Source: Mycoplana dimorpha | GTDB lineage: Bacteria > Pseudomonadota > Alphaproteobacteria > Rhizobiales > Rhizobiaceae | Assembly (NCBI RefSeq): GCF_003046475.1 | Contig: NZ_PZZZ01000002.1 | Location: 372,001-436,000 of the forward strand | Length of the DNA: 64,000 nt | Direction: 5' to 3' | Shown here: positions 45,164-54,878 of the stretch, piece after piece | Layout: each line of letters starts with the position of its first letter | Numbering within the stretch: the stretch's first letter is position 1 | Made by a program: the position numbers and the translations under genes | Notes under the pieces: generated by a model | Database searches by the model: none | What the model was told of the DNA's origin: nothing | The model's input: the letters and a program-made list of their open reading frames with translations, nothing else

Positions 45164-47434
45164 ATGAGCGAACCGGCGAAACTTCAGCGCCGGCTCCGGG
45201 CGGAATTTGCGCAGGAGCCGCAACAACGGCAAGGCCCGCATCGCCAGCAAGGCGGCGCGGCCGGTGCGGCCTCGCCTGTATCCACGTTGCGGGCGAGCGG
45301 GAAAAAGGTCCCAGCCGATCCGGCCATCCTGACCGGCATCATTATAGGCGTTGCGGTGCTTTCGGCGGGGCTCGTGCTGGTTGCCGGCTTGCTGGGGGGA
45401 TTCTACGCCGCGGCGCCTGCTCTCGCCGTCGCCGGGATCGCGAGTGCGCTCATTGTCTTGCGTGGCGGGCTGAAGGCGGAGCGGCGCCTGCGCGGCCACG
45501 CCGAAGATCACCGCGACCGGACCTGGGAGCAGGACGAGACGGCGGCGGTCACCGCCGCGATCCACGACATGCTGCGCGACATCGTCGTGGTGCGGTCGCT
45601 GGATGGGCGCATCCTCCGCGCCAACGCCGTGCTCAGGGATCTCGTCGGCCCCGTCGATCCAACCGGGCTGACCTGCGCGCAGCTCGGGCTCGAGTTCCGC
45701 GCGCGTGAGCTGCCACATCGTCACGATGTCGAGATCGCGACCCCCGATGGCGCGCGCATCTACGCCTGGCACGACATCACCATGCGCGATCATGCCGCCG
45801 GCGACCTGGTGGTCCACAGCATCGCCCGCGACGTCACCGAGGAACGCAGGGCAGAGCAAGAGCGCGAGCTCGCCCGCCGCCGGGCCGAGATCGCAAGCGA
45901 GGCGAAATCGCAGCTGCTCGCCACGGTCAGCCACGAAATCCGCACGCCGCTGTCCGGCATTCTCGGCATGTCGCACCTGATCGGCCAGACACGGCTGACG
46001 GCCGAGCAGAAGAACTACCTGGCCGGTATCCGCCAGTCCGGCCATGCTCTCGTCCAGCTTGTTGACGACCTTCTCGACTTCGCCACTATCGAGGCCGGTC
46101 GCTTCCAGTTGCGTCCGAGCGAGGAGCCGTTCCGGCCGCTGCTCGAAGGCGTGGTGGAAATGCTGTCGCCGCGGGCGCACGAAAAAGGAATCGAGATCGG
46201 TTCCTTCGTGTCGGCCGAGGTCCCCACGGTGATGCTCCTCGACGGGCCGCGGCTGCGGCAGGTGCTCTACAACGTGCTCGGCAATGCGGTGAAGTTCACC
46301 CAATCCGGCGGGGTCTTTCTCGAGACCACGGTCGAGGCCGGCCATCTTGTCGTGCGGGTGGCAGACACCGGCCCGGGCATGAGCGCCGAGGACCAGGCGC
46401 GGATCTTCGATGCCTTCGAGCAGGCGGGAGCGCTGACGCAGCGGCGCGGCGGAGCGGGCCTTGGCCTTGCGATCTCGGCGCGCATCCTGCGCGAGGCCGG
46501 TGGCGCGCTGACGCTCTCGAGTCAGCCGGGGCGCGGTTCCGTCTTCACGATCCGCATGCCGGCGGCGCCGACGACAGCCGCCATGACGGGGCAGGGGGTA
46601 CCGCTGCGGGGGTCCCGGGTGTTCCTTTATGCTCCAGACGGACCTGCCGCCAGGGCGCTGCAGCGGACGATCGAGACGCTGGGCGGGAACTGCCGCCACC
46701 TGGCCGACCTCGCCGGAGCGCTGGCCTTTGCGCAGGGGGCGGCCGCCGGGGAGCTGACCGACGTCATCGTCGACAACAGGCTTTCCGCCGAGTTCCGGCG
46801 CGAGCTCGCCGAGCTTCCAGCCTTCGCCGACCGGCGGGTCCGCCGGATCTACCTCGTCAACCCCGAGGAACGCACCGGCCGGGCGATCGGCAACGGGGAG
46901 GGCTACGACGCCTGGCTGATCCGCCCCTTGCGCGAGCGCTCGCTGGTGGAGGTGCTGCGCGGCCGCATGAAAGGCATCGAGATTCGCGACGCGATCAACG
47001 ACAACCGGCCGCCGCCTGACGAGCCGTGCGCCGAAGTGGGACCGGTCCCGTCCGTGGGCTCGGGACGGATCCTGCTTGCCGAGGACGATCCGGTGAACGC
47101 CATGCTGACCCGTTCGGTGCTGGCAAGGGCCGGATTCGAGGTGAGCCTGGTCGAAGATTTTCCTGCACTCCTGCGCGCACTGGACCAGCCGGAGGCTCCG
47201 CCCGTCGTCGTGATCACCGATCTCCGCATGCCGGGCGGTGACGGGCATGCCGTCGTGCGCCGGCTCGTCGGCGACGATCGGCACCGCCTGCCGGTGATCG
47301 TGCTGACGGCGGAAGCGAGCCCCGAACTCAGCGCGGAACTGATCGCCTGCGGCGCCGCAGCGGTCCTTCTCAAGCCCGCCGACCTGCAGGTTCTGCTCGG
47401 CGAGGTATCACGGCTCATCGCGGTGCACTCTTAG
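45164..47434 (+). CDS. hybrid sensor histidine kinase with two receiver-like domains
   Basis: Membrane-bound hybrid kinase of 756 residues. Two membrane helices (about 56-100), PAS-like domain (127-225), HisKA with the phospho-accepting H257 in ATVSHEIRTPLSG, HATPase (N box RQVLYNVLGNAVKFT at 365-379, G boxes DTGPGMS and GGAGLGLAIS). Then a receiver-like domain (482-600) with D537 but Arg587 in the place of the invariant Lys, and a complete receiver (635-750) with D641, D642, D686, T715 and K737. The ATG at 45164 is favoured over a GTG at 45143. It lies between lspA and olsB; its signal is unknown. Confidence 0.88.
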   Translation: MSEPAKLQRRLRAEFAQEPQQRQGPHRQQGGAAGAASPVSTLRASGKKVPADPAILTGIIIGVAVLSAGLVLVAGLLGGFYAAAPALAVAGIASALIVLRGGLKAERRLRGHAEDHRDRTWEQDETAAVTAAIHDMLRDIVVVRSLDGRILRANAVLRDLVGPVDPTGLTCAQLGLEFRARELPHRHDVEIATPDGARIYAWHDITMRDHAAGDLVVHSIARDVTEERRAEQERELARRRAEIASEAKSQLLATVSHEIRTPLSGILGMSHLIGQTRLTAEQKNYLAGIRQSGHALVQLVDDLLDFATIEAGRFQLRPSEEPFRPLLEGVVEMLSPRAHEKGIEIGSFVSAEVPTVMLLDGPRLRQVLYNVLGNAVKFTQSGGVFLETTVEAGHLVVRVADTGPGMSAEDQARIFDAFEQAGALTQRRGGAGLGLAISARILREAGGALTLSSQPGRGSVFTIRMPAAPTTAAMTGQGVPLRGSRVFLYAPDGPAARALQRTIETLGGNCRHLADLAGALAFAQGAAAGELTDVIVDNRLSAEFRRELAELPAFADRRVRRIYLVNPEERTGRAIGNGEGYDAWLIRPLRERSLVEVLRGRMKGIEIRDAINDNRPPPDEPCAEVGPVPSVGSGRILLAEDDPVNAMLTRSVLARAGFEVSLVEDFPALLRALDQPEAPPVVVITDLRMPGGDGHAVVRRLVGDDRHRLPVIVLTAEASPELSAELIACGAAAVLLKPADLQVLLGEVSRLIAVHS

Positions 47435-47589
47435 CTTCCGAAGGGCTCGCTTCCCGCCTCCGGCTGCGGCGCAGGAAAGACGGGCTTGCCGGCCGCTGCG
47501 CCCGCCCCTATGGTCCCCCCGCCGATGTCACGGTGCTGTCGCAGATTCGTGTTCTAAAGCGCATAGATGACGTTGAACGGGATTCGCGA

Positions 47590-48468
47590 ATGACCATCGA
47601 GATCGCAGAGGCCGAAGTGGCCGCCGAGGCTCTGGCTTCGGCATGCCAGGCTTCACTTTCCAAGGGCACCGATGTGCTCGGCCGGATCGGCCCGCTGGAA
47701 ACACGGGTGGCTCGGACCGACGCCGAGATCGATGCCGCACAGGCCATCCGCTACCGGGTTTTCGTCCAGGAGATGGGCGCCCAGGTTCCGCCGGACGCGA
47801 TGCGCCGCGGCCGCGATATCGATGCCTGGGATTTGGTCTGCGACCATCTCCTGGTGCTCGACACCTCGATTGAGGGCGATGCCGACGAGCAGGTCGTCGC
47901 AACCTACCGGCTGCTGCGCCAGGACGTCGCAAGGCACGCCGGCGGCTTCTACTCGCAGACGGAGTTTGATCTCGAGCCGCTGCTCGCCCGCCATCCCGGC
48001 AAGCGTTTCATGGAACTCGGCCGCTCCTGCGTGCTGCCGCAGTACCGCACCAAGCGGACCATGGAGCTGCTCTGGCAGGGCGCCTGGGCCTATGCGTTGA
48101 AGCACCGCGTCGATGCCATGTTCGGCTGCGCTTCCTTCGCCGGCTCCGTGCCGGAGGAGCATGCGCTGGCGCTGTCCTTCCTGCACCAGAACGCACTTGC
48201 CGGCGGCGACTGGGCCGTCGCCGCCCATGCCGAGCAGTACCGCACGATGGACCTGATGCCGAGCGAGGCCGTCAACGCCCGCAAGGCGCTCTCGGCGATG
48301 CCGCCGCTGATCAAGGGCTATCTGCGGCTCGGCGCGATGATCGGCGACGGCGCGGTCGTTGACCACGCCTTCCGCACGACGGACGTGCTGATCGTGCTGC
48401 CGATCGAAAGCATCTCCGGGCGCTACCTCAACTACTATGGTGCCGATGCGGGGCGGTTCGCCAGCTGA
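47590..48468 (+). CDS. olsB: ornithine N-acyltransferase (OlsB-like)
   Basis: Acyltransferase of the OlsB/hemolysin-like GNAT family. OlsB puts a 3-hydroxyacyl chain from ACP on ornithine, giving lyso-ornithine lipid, the first step of ornithine lipid synthesis, induced by phosphate limitation in S. meliloti. The length is 292 residues (S. meliloti OlsB about 296). AIRYRVFVQEMGAQ at residue 52, ELGRSCVLPQYRTKRTMELL and FGCASFAGSVPEEHALALSF are characteristic. ATG at 47590. The O-acyltransferase OlsA is not here. In S. meliloti olsB adjoins the malic-enzyme gene tme, as I remember; here a cassette lies between. Confidence 0.85.
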   Translation: MTIEIAEAEVAAEALASACQASLSKGTDVLGRIGPLETRVARTDAEIDAAQAIRYRVFVQEMGAQVPPDAMRRGRDIDAWDLVCDHLLVLDTSIEGDADEQVVATYRLLRQDVARHAGGFYSQTEFDLEPLLARHPGKRFMELGRSCVLPQYRTKRTMELLWQGAWAYALKHRVDAMFGCASFAGSVPEEHALALSFLHQNALAGGDWAVAAHAEQYRTMDLMPSEAVNARKALSAMPPLIKGYLRLGAMIGDGAVVDHAFRTTDVLIVLPIESISGRYLNYYGADAGRFAS

Positions 48469-48545
48469 GCCCCCCGGAAGCGGCGGCGGGCCACATGGGC
48501 TTGCGCCAGTCCTTGGCGATGGGCCGGTCTTGAGCACGGCCGGAC

Positions 48546-49511
48546 TCAGATGGTGCGACTGGCGAGCGTGGTGCGCTGCAGGAATGCAAGGAAGGCGTCG
48601 CGGAAGGCCGTTTCAGGTTCGGTGAGCTTGCGCTCGGAATTCCAGACGAAGAACACATCGATCTCGGCAACGCCTTCGTCCGGGGGCAGGCGCCGCAACA
48701 ACTGCGCCTCGACATCCCGGGCGATCAGGTGCTCGGGCAGCCAACTCAGCCCCATTCCGGTGATCACCATTCGCCTGATCTCGTCGATGTTGGACGAGGT
48801 GCCCACGACCCGCCCGGTGAAGTCGCGTTGGTCGCGGAAGATCGTCAGCGGCGAAAGCGCATCGCCGATCTGGTCGCTGGCGAAACGCACGAAATCCTGA
48901 TCGCGCAAGGCCTCGAGGTCGACGACCGGGCGCGAAAACAGCGGGTGGTGGCGGCCGCAGACAATGACGTAGCGCTGTCGCATGAAGAGATGCCGCTGCA
49001 GGTCTTCCTGGCTGCTGCGCGACAGACAGATGCCGAGCCCGGGCTGACGCTTGGCAAGGGCGTCGAGGATGGCCGAACTCGGCAGGACCTCGATATTGAA
49101 TTCGATGCCCGGATGGCGCCGGTGGAACTCGGTCAGGAACTCGTCATAGGCCATGCTCTGGATGCGGCTCATCACGAGCAGGCGCAGCGGGCCGGATACC
49201 TCGTCGCGGCTCTCTCCGACGGCCGCATCGATCCGGGCGACCGCACTATAGGCGTCACAGGCAATGGCGTAGATTTCTTCGCCAAGGGTGGTGAGGCGGA
49301 ATTCGCCGCCGCGTCTCACCAGAAGCCTGCCGCCGAGATTGTCTTCGAGTCGCTTCAGCGACTGACTGACGGCGGGCTGGCTGACCTGCAAGGCGAGCGC
49401 TGCCCGTCCGACGCCGTGCTCCTGAACGACGAACATGAAGGTGCGCAGCAGGTTCCAGTCGATGCGCTGGCGCGCGAGGCTGGCGGCGGGGCGGGGGCGA
49501 TTCCTGGTCAT
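48546..49511 (-). CDS. LysR family transcriptional regulator
   Basis: LysR-type regulator of 321 residues. The HTH is at residues about 20-75 (LLRTFMFVVQEHGVGRAALA then QVSQPAVSQSLKRLEDNLGG). A type 2 periplasmic-binding-like effector domain follows (from about 105). It is on the same strand as and downstream of the MFS and acetylpolyamine amidohydrolase genes, so it probably is the last gene of the cassette, and the likely regulator of it. The inverted repeats upstream of the MFS gene are its candidate operators. It is convergent with olsB. Confidence 0.88.
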   Translation of the reverse strand: MTRNRPRPAASLARQRIDWNLLRTFMFVVQEHGVGRAALALQVSQPAVSQSLKRLEDNLGGRLLVRRGGEFRLTTLGEEIYAIACDAYSAVARIDAAVGESRDEVSGPLRLLVMSRIQSMAYDEFLTEFHRRHPGIEFNIEVLPSSAILDALAKRQPGLGICLSRSSQEDLQRHLFMRQRYVIVCGRHHPLFSRPVVDLEALRDQDFVRFASDQIGDALSPLTIFRDQRDFTGRVVGTSSNIDEIRRMVITGMGLSWLPEHLIARDVEAQLLRRLPPDEGVAEIDVFFVWNSERKLTEPETAFRDAFLAFLQRTTLASRTI

Positions 49512-49600
49512 GCGGAGCGGTAGGGAAGATGAGGACGGGAATCTCCCGCCCTCTGTTGCGGCCGAAAGCGAAGCGCCGAACCGCTGCCTTCGGAGGCGGC

Positions 49601-50626
49601 TCAGGAACGACGGCTCATGAAACCCGTAAAGAACCGCTCTGACAAGGCCTTGAGGCCATCGATGTAGTAACCCCCCTCCTGGACGATCAACGTCGGAAGC
49701 TGGAGGGTTCCGATGGCCTCGCCGAGACGCTGGAAGCCATTCTCGGAAACGGCAACCTTGGCCTGCGGGTCGCGCTCGAAAATATCGAAGCCGAGCGACA
49801 GGACCAGGGCGTCCGGCTGGAAGAACTCCAGCGCCCGAACGGCCTGCGCCAGGCGATCGAAGAATACGCTCTCGGGCGAACCGTGCGGCATGGGCAGGTT
49901 GAGATTATATCCCTCGCCTTCGCCCGCACCGCGCTCGTCCTCGTAACCGGCAGTCACCGGGTAGAAGTTGGTCGGGTCGCCATGGATCGAGATGTAGAAC
50001 ACATCCCGCCGATCATAGAAGATCTCCTGGATCCCCTGGCCGTGATGCATGTCGGTGTCGAGAATGGCAACCCGCTTGTAGCGGGAGCGGAGGCGCTCCG
50101 CGGCGATCGCCGCGTTGTTGAGATAGCAGAACCCGCCCGCAGCGTCGCGGCGCGCGTGATGACCCGGGGGGCGGCACAGGGCATAGGCTTCGAGCGTGCC
50201 GTCGGCCAGGGCATCCGCCCCCGCTACCGCACACTGCGCGCTGGCGTAGGCGGCCCGGAACGTGCCCGGGCCGATCGGCGCGCTGCCGTCCGCCAGGTAG
50301 CGGGCCGCCTTGGCGAGAACGCCGCGCAGTGCGTTCGGTTCGCGCACGAAGATGTTGGAAACGACCTCCTCGCCCCAATCCTCGCCCAGCGCCATCCATT
50401 CGGCGTGGGCGTCCTGCAGGAAGCGCAGATAGTCGAGCCCATGCACGCGGGCGATGGGCTCTCCCCCTGCGTCAGCCGGCGTTTCGACGCCGAAGCCGAG
50501 GCTCTTGACGGCCGCCAGCAACGCCTCGGTGCGCTGCGGCACCTCCTGCGGCTGGCGCATCTGGCCGCGTGAAAAATAGGTGCGCGGATGATGCAGGGTC
50601 TGGTCCGGATGGTAGAAAGTTTTCAT
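49601..50626 (-). CDS. acetylpolyamine amidohydrolase (histone deacetylase family)
   Basis: Zinc hydrolase of the arginase/histone-deacetylase fold, 341 residues, the same length as Mycoplana ramosa acetylpolyamine amidohydrolase as I remember it. Active-site His pair CRPPGHHARRDAAGGFCYLN (H156, H157), zinc ligands D192 and H194 in LDTDMHHGQG, a third Asp in LSLGFDIFERDP, and the catalytic Tyr in EGGYYIDG. It deacetylates acetylputrescine, acetylcadaverine or related amides, releasing polyamines for use. It lies between an MFS transporter (27-base gap) and a LysR gene (89-base gap). Substrate inferred. Confidence 0.88.
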   Translation of the reverse strand: MKTFYHPDQTLHHPRTYFSRGQMRQPQEVPQRTEALLAAVKSLGFGVETPADAGGEPIARVHGLDYLRFLQDAHAEWMALGEDWGEEVVSNIFVREPNALRGVLAKAARYLADGSAPIGPGTFRAAYASAQCAVAGADALADGTLEAYALCRPPGHHARRDAAGGFCYLNNAAIAAERLRSRYKRVAILDTDMHHGQGIQEIFYDRRDVFYISIHGDPTNFYPVTAGYEDERGAGEGEGYNLNLPMPHGSPESVFFDRLAQAVRALEFFQPDALVLSLGFDIFERDPQAKVAVSENGFQRLGEAIGTLQLPTLIVQEGGYYIDGLKALSERFFTGFMSRRS

Positions 50627-50653
50627 GGGTCACGGTCTTCCTTCTTGTCCGCC

Positions 50654-51973
50654 TCAGGCAGTCGCCTGCTGCAGCTGACGCTGGCGCGGGCGCTGCAGTG
50701 CGATTACCGACACCAGGGAGATCAGCGAGATGGCGCTGAAGAGGATGGCGAGCGGCGTCCAGTCGCCCTTGGCGTTCTCGGCGAGGATGGTGCCGACGAT
50801 GGGCGTCAGGCCGCCGAAGATCGCGCCGCTCAGCTGGTAGGCCATGGAGATGCCCGTGTAGCGGATGCGGGTGGGGAAGCTGTCGCTGACAAAGCCGGCG
50901 ATCACCGCGTAGAAGGCGCCGAGGCCGGCGACCGCCAGGCCGACGCCGATGGTGACGCTCGTCAGCGTTCCCTGATCGACCAGCGTGAACATCGCAAACG
51001 GGGTCACGACCGAGATGGCCGCCGTCGCAATCAGGAACCGATGGACGCCGACGCGCTCGGCGACATAGGCCGAAAGCGGCGTGATGAAGAACTGCATGAT
51101 CGAGACGAGCAGCAGGCAGTTCAGGATCAGAGCACGATCCATGCCGAGATAGGTCGTCGTGTAGGCAATCATGAAGGTGTTGGTGAAGTAGAAGCCGGCG
51201 ATGCCGAGAACATTGGCGCAAATGGCCGTGATCAGCAGCAGCGGCGCGCCGCGCAGCACTTCCCAGAGCGGCGGCTGGGCGGCCTTGGCCTCCTTCAGGC
51301 GGCGCTGCTGCTCGGCCACGAATTCCGGTGATTCCTTGACGCCGATGCGGATGGCAAAGCCGATGACCAGCATCACGGCACTGAACAGGAACGGCACGCG
51401 CCAACCCCACGACAGGAAGTCCTCTTCGGGCATCGCGGTGACGATCATGAACATGACCATCGAGAGGATCAGGCCGGCCGGGCTGCCGAGCTGGGCGAAG
51501 GACGCGAAGAACGTGCGGCGGTCCGGGCTCGGCGAATGTTCGCCGGCCATCAGGACCGCGCCGCCCCATTCGCCGCCGACCGCGACACCCTGGACAAGAC
51601 GCAGCAGTACAAGCAGGACGGGCGCCCAGATGCCGATCGACGCATAGGTGGGCAGGAGACCGATGAGGATCGTGACGGTGCCCATCATGAAAAGCGTGAT
51701 GATGAGCGACTTCTTGCGTCCGATGCGGTCGCCGACATGGCCGAAGATGGCCCCGCCCAGCGGCCGTGCGAGAAAGCCGACGGCGAACGTGCCGAATGCC
51801 GCGAGCGTGCCGTAGAAGCCATCCACCTGCGGGAAGAATAGCTTGCCGAAGACCAGCGCGGCAGCCGTGCCGTAGATGTAGAAGTCGTACCACTCGATCA
51901 TGGTGCCGATGAAAGCCGCGGTGGAAGCCCGTACGGGTTGGTGCTCGCCCCCGGCGGTCACAGATGTCGCCAT
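50654..51973 (-). CDS. MFS transporter, metabolite:H+ symporter (MHS) type
   Basis: Twelve-helix major facilitator of 439 residues, closest in pattern to the MHS branch (ProP, ShiA, KgtP). The family opening IGTMIEWYDFYIYGTAAALVF at residue 22, PLGGAIFGHVGDRIGRKKSL (loop 2-3 motif), and GVAVGGEWGGAVLMAGEH are diagnostic. It is the first gene of an MFS-amidohydrolase-LysR unit, which suggests uptake of an acetylated polyamine or a related amide. The start at 51973 has GGAGG upstream. A group of inverted repeats lies in its promoter region. Confidence 0.9.
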   Translation of the reverse strand: MATSVTAGGEHQPVRASTAAFIGTMIEWYDFYIYGTAAALVFGKLFFPQVDGFYGTLAAFGTFAVGFLARPLGGAIFGHVGDRIGRKKSLIITLFMMGTVTILIGLLPTYASIGIWAPVLLVLLRLVQGVAVGGEWGGAVLMAGEHSPSPDRRTFFASFAQLGSPAGLILSMVMFMIVTAMPEEDFLSWGWRVPFLFSAVMLVIGFAIRIGVKESPEFVAEQQRRLKEAKAAQPPLWEVLRGAPLLLITAICANVLGIAGFYFTNTFMIAYTTTYLGMDRALILNCLLLVSIMQFFITPLSAYVAERVGVHRFLIATAAISVVTPFAMFTLVDQGTLTSVTIGVGLAVAGLGAFYAVIAGFVSDSFPTRIRYTGISMAYQLSGAIFGGLTPIVGTILAENAKGDWTPLAILFSAISLISLVSVIALQRPRQRQLQQATA

Positions 51974-52000
51974 GCCAAAGATCCTCCAAGCATGATGGGA

Positions 52001-52078
52001 AGTCGGCCGACTTTAATTAGTCGGCAATCATAAGCTAGGCGGAGATTTGTTATCTCCTACATTCGCAATGCTTATGAT
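52001..52078 (-). promoter_or_regulatory. nested inverted repeats before the MFS operon
   Basis: Several symmetric elements overlap: AGTCGG-CCGACT (52001-52012) followed by TTAATT and a third AGTCGG (52019-52024); ATCATAAGC (52027-52035) with GCTTATGAT (52070-52078); GGAGAT (52041-52046) with ATCTCC (52052-52057); and CATTCGCAATG (52060-52070). Read on the minus strand, TATGAT within 52027-52035 is a good -10. This suits LysR-type activator and repressor sites. Confidence 0.55.
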
Positions 52079-52419
52079 GGGCCCTTGGCGCCGCCGGCGT
52101 CGGCGCGAGCAGGGGCATACCCAAGGAAACGGCCGACCGGCCCCAGCGCTTAAGGGGGCATTGCGGCAGCCGCGTGGTAGCGAAGTTAAAATTCTGACGA
52201 TCCGCGACGCCGGCACGCGGTGGCCGCACGTGGGCGGCAACTGAGGGTTGCTGGGTATCTGACGCATGCGGGCCGTCCGCTTACCCGACGCTACCGCGCC
52301 AGCCTCGAAGGCGACCACAGGGGCTGCGCCGACGCAGGGTTCAGCAGGGCCGACGCTTCAATCCGCGATGCGCGAGGGAAACCTTATGCCCAACAACGCC
52401 TCTGGGCACTTACTCCGCA

Positions 52420-52449
52420 AAGGGCCGCAATCAAGCAAGGGCGGCCCTT
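52420..52449 (-). terminator. hairpin after maeB
   Basis: AAGGGCCGC (52420-52428) pairs perfectly with GCGGCCCTT (52441-52449) around a 12-base loop, 14 bases beyond the maeB stop. The T run on the minus strand is short. Confidence 0.6.
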
Positions 52450-52463
52450 CGGGGACGGTCAGT

Positions 52464-54749
52464 TCAAACCCCGGCGTTATACGCCGCGAGCGCCGCCATG
52501 TTGACGATGTCGCTGTCCTTTGCGCCCATCGAGACGATCTGCACCGACTTGTCGAGGCCGACCAGGAGCGGGCCGATGACGGTCGACCCGCCGAGTTCCT
52601 GCAGCATCTTGGTCGAGATCGAGGCCGAATGGAAGGCGGGCATGACGAGCACGTTGCCGGGCCCGGAGAGGCGGCAGAACGGATACTGCTCCATGATCTT
52701 CGGGTTCAGCGCCACATCGGCGGCCATCTCGCCGTCATACTCGAAATCGACGCGGCGCTTGTCGAGCATCTTCACCGCCTCGCGCACCCGCTCCGAGCGC
52801 TCGCCGGACGGGTTGCCGAAGGTGGAATAGGCGAGCATCGCCACCCGCGGCTCGTAGCCGAGCCGGCGCGCCAAGCCAGCGGCTTCCTCGGCGATGTCGG
52901 CCAGCTCTTCGGCAGACGGCATGTCGTGGACGGCGGTGTCGGCGACGAGCACGGTGCGGCCGCGGCAGAGCGCCAGCGAGGCGCCGATCACCCGGTGGCC
53001 GGGCTTGGCGTCGATGCAGCGGCGCACGTCCTCCAATGCGGTCGAGTAGTTGCGGGTCAGCCCCGTCACCATGCCGTCGGCATCGCCCAGCGCCACCATG
53101 CAGGCGGCGAAATGGTTGCGGTCGTTGTTGATCAGGCGCTGGGCGTCGCGGAACAGGTAGCCATTACGCTGCAGGCGGGCGTAGAGATAGTCGGTATAGG
53201 CATCGTTGCGCTTGGAGATGCGGGCATTGAGAAGCTCGATGCCCGGCCGGTCGAGATCGATGCCGGCCTTTTCGGCGACGCTGCGCATCCGCTCCTCGCG
53301 ACCGAGGAGGATGGCGGTGCCAAGCTGCTGGTTGGCGTAGGAGACGGCGGCGCGCATCATCTGCTCTTCCTCGCCCTCGGCGAAGACGACGCGCTTCGGA
53401 TGTCGGCGCACGCGCGCATAGATGTTCTGCAGCGTCGAGGCGATCGGGTCGCGCCGCGCCTTCAGTTCGCGCGCATAGGCGTCGAGATCGAGCAGCGGCC
53501 GGCGGGCGACGCCGCTGTCCATCGCCGCCTTCGCCACGGCGACCGGGATCGCCGAGATCAGGCGGGGGTCGAAGGGCACCGGGATGATGTACTGGGCGCC
53601 GAAGCGCGGGCGGTTGCCCTGGTAGGCGGCCGCCACGTCGTCAGGCACGTCCTCCTTGGCGAGGTTCGCCAGGGCCTGCGCCGCGGCGATCTTCATCGCG
53701 TCGTTGATCGTGGTGGCGCGAACGTCGAGGGCGCCGCGGAAGATGTAGGGGAAGCCGAGGACGTTGTTGACCTGGTTCGGATAGTCCGACCGTCCCGTTG
53801 CGACGATCGCGTCGTCGCGGATGCGGGTAACTTCTTCCGGGGTGATTTCAGGGTCGGGATTGGCCATGGCGAAGATGATCGGCTGCGGCGCCATCGATTT
53901 GACCATCTCCGCCGTCAGCGCCCCCTTGGCCGACAGGCCGAAGAACACGTCGGCGCCGTCGAGCGCCTCCTTCAGGCTGCGCCGGTCGGTGTCGACGGCG
54001 TGCGCCGACTTCCACTGGTTCATGCCCTCTTCGCGGCCCTGGTAGATGACGCCCTTGGTGTCGCAGAGGATGACGTTGTCCGGGGCAAAGCCCATCGCCT
54101 TGATCAGCTCGATGCAGGCGATCGCCGCCGCACCCGCGCCGTTGCAGACGAGCTTGGTCGTCTTGAAGTCGCGGCCCGTCAGTGCCAGCGCGTTGATCAG
54201 GCCCGCGGCGGCGATGATCGCCGTACCATGCTGGTCGTCGTGGAAGACGGGAATGTCCATCAGCTCGCGCAGGCGCTGCTCGATGATGAAGCAATCGGGC
54301 GCCTTGATGTCCTCGAGGTTGATGCCGCCGAAGGAGGGGCCGAGATAGCGCACGCAGTTGATGAACTCGTCGACATTTTCCGTGTCGACCTCAAGGTCGA
54401 TCGAATCGACATCGGCGAAGCGCTTGAAGAGGACCGACTTGCCCTCCATCACTGGCTTGGAGGCGAGCGCGCCGAGATTGCCGAGCCCGAGGATGGCCGT
54501 GCCGTTCGAGATCACGGCGACCATGTTGCCGCGTGCGGTGTAGTCGTAGGCGCGCGAGGGATCCTCGGCGATCGCCTTGACCGGGACCGCGACCCCTGGC
54601 GAATAGGCGAGTGACAGGTCGCGCTGGGTCGCCATCGGCTTGGTCGGGGTGATCTCCAGCTTTCCGGGCCGGCCGTGGGCGTGGAAATCCAGCGCCTCCT
54701 GATCGGTCACGCTTGCGACCGCCCGCTTCTTCTTGCCGGTCTCCGACAT
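52464..54749 (-). CDS. maeB: NADP-dependent malic enzyme with phosphotransacetylase-like domain
   Basis: Malate to pyruvate and CO2, giving reducing power. The length is 761 residues: malic enzyme domain (1 to about 430; [13 protein letters not shown]-like [21 protein letters not shown](P) loop [26 protein letters not shown]) and a PTA-like regulatory domain (about 440-761; [15 protein letters not shown]). S. meliloti has two such enzymes, DME (NAD) and TME (NADP); gene order suggests TME. The start at 54749 is set by [14 protein letters not shown]; the frame upstream is antisense to mutS. It is divergent from mutS. Confidence 0.94.
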   Translation of the reverse strand: MSETGKKKRAVASVTDQEALDFHAHGRPGKLEITPTKPMATQRDLSLAYSPGVAVPVKAIAEDPSRAYDYTARGNMVAVISNGTAILGLGNLGALASKPVMEGKSVLFKRFADVDSIDLEVDTENVDEFINCVRYLGPSFGGINLEDIKAPDCFIIEQRLRELMDIPVFHDDQHGTAIIAAAGLINALALTGRDFKTTKLVCNGAGAAAIACIELIKAMGFAPDNVILCDTKGVIYQGREEGMNQWKSAHAVDTDRRSLKEALDGADVFFGLSAKGALTAEMVKSMAPQPIIFAMANPDPEITPEEVTRIRDDAIVATGRSDYPNQVNNVLGFPYIFRGALDVRATTINDAMKIAAAQALANLAKEDVPDDVAAAYQGNRPRFGAQYIIPVPFDPRLISAIPVAVAKAAMDSGVARRPLLDLDAYARELKARRDPIASTLQNIYARVRRHPKRVVFAEGEEEQMMRAAVSYANQQLGTAILLGREERMRSVAEKAGIDLDRPGIELLNARISKRNDAYTDYLYARLQRNGYLFRDAQRLINNDRNHFAACMVALGDADGMVTGLTRNYSTALEDVRRCIDAKPGHRVIGASLALCRGRTVLVADTAVHDMPSAEELADIAEEAAGLARRLGYEPRVAMLAYSTFGNPSGERSERVREAVKMLDKRRVDFEYDGEMAADVALNPKIMEQYPFCRLSGPGNVLVMPAFHSASISTKMLQELGGSTVIGPLLVGLDKSVQIVSMGAKDSDIVNMAALAAYNAGV

Positions 54750-54878
54750 CTGTACTCCCCATGCAAATTGGATCACGCTTCTGTGGGCAGCGCCTATCCG
54801 CACTCCCCCGAGCTGTTGTCTTCTATAGCGACGCGCGGCTAGGGTGGCACCTGTTTTTTTAGGGTGAATTGTCTTTCC

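Larger units (their letters stand above)
51974..52463. other. 490-base gene-free stretch upstream of MFS cassette
   Basis: No credible gene. It holds the MFS promoter with nested inverted repeats at its left end (52001-52078) and the maeB terminator at its right end (52420-52449). The middle is GC-rich and shows no repeat or RNA that I can recognise. Confidence 0.6.

Noticed and set aside
44981-47284. Minus-strand frame of about 770 codons opposite the hybrid kinase
   Set aside because: Low-complexity translation, no ribosome-binding site, antisense to a gene with intact kinase motifs.
52266-54614. Plus-strand frame of about 780 codons opposite maeB
   Set aside because: Arg/Gly/Asp/His-rich translation without family match, fully antisense to a clear gene.
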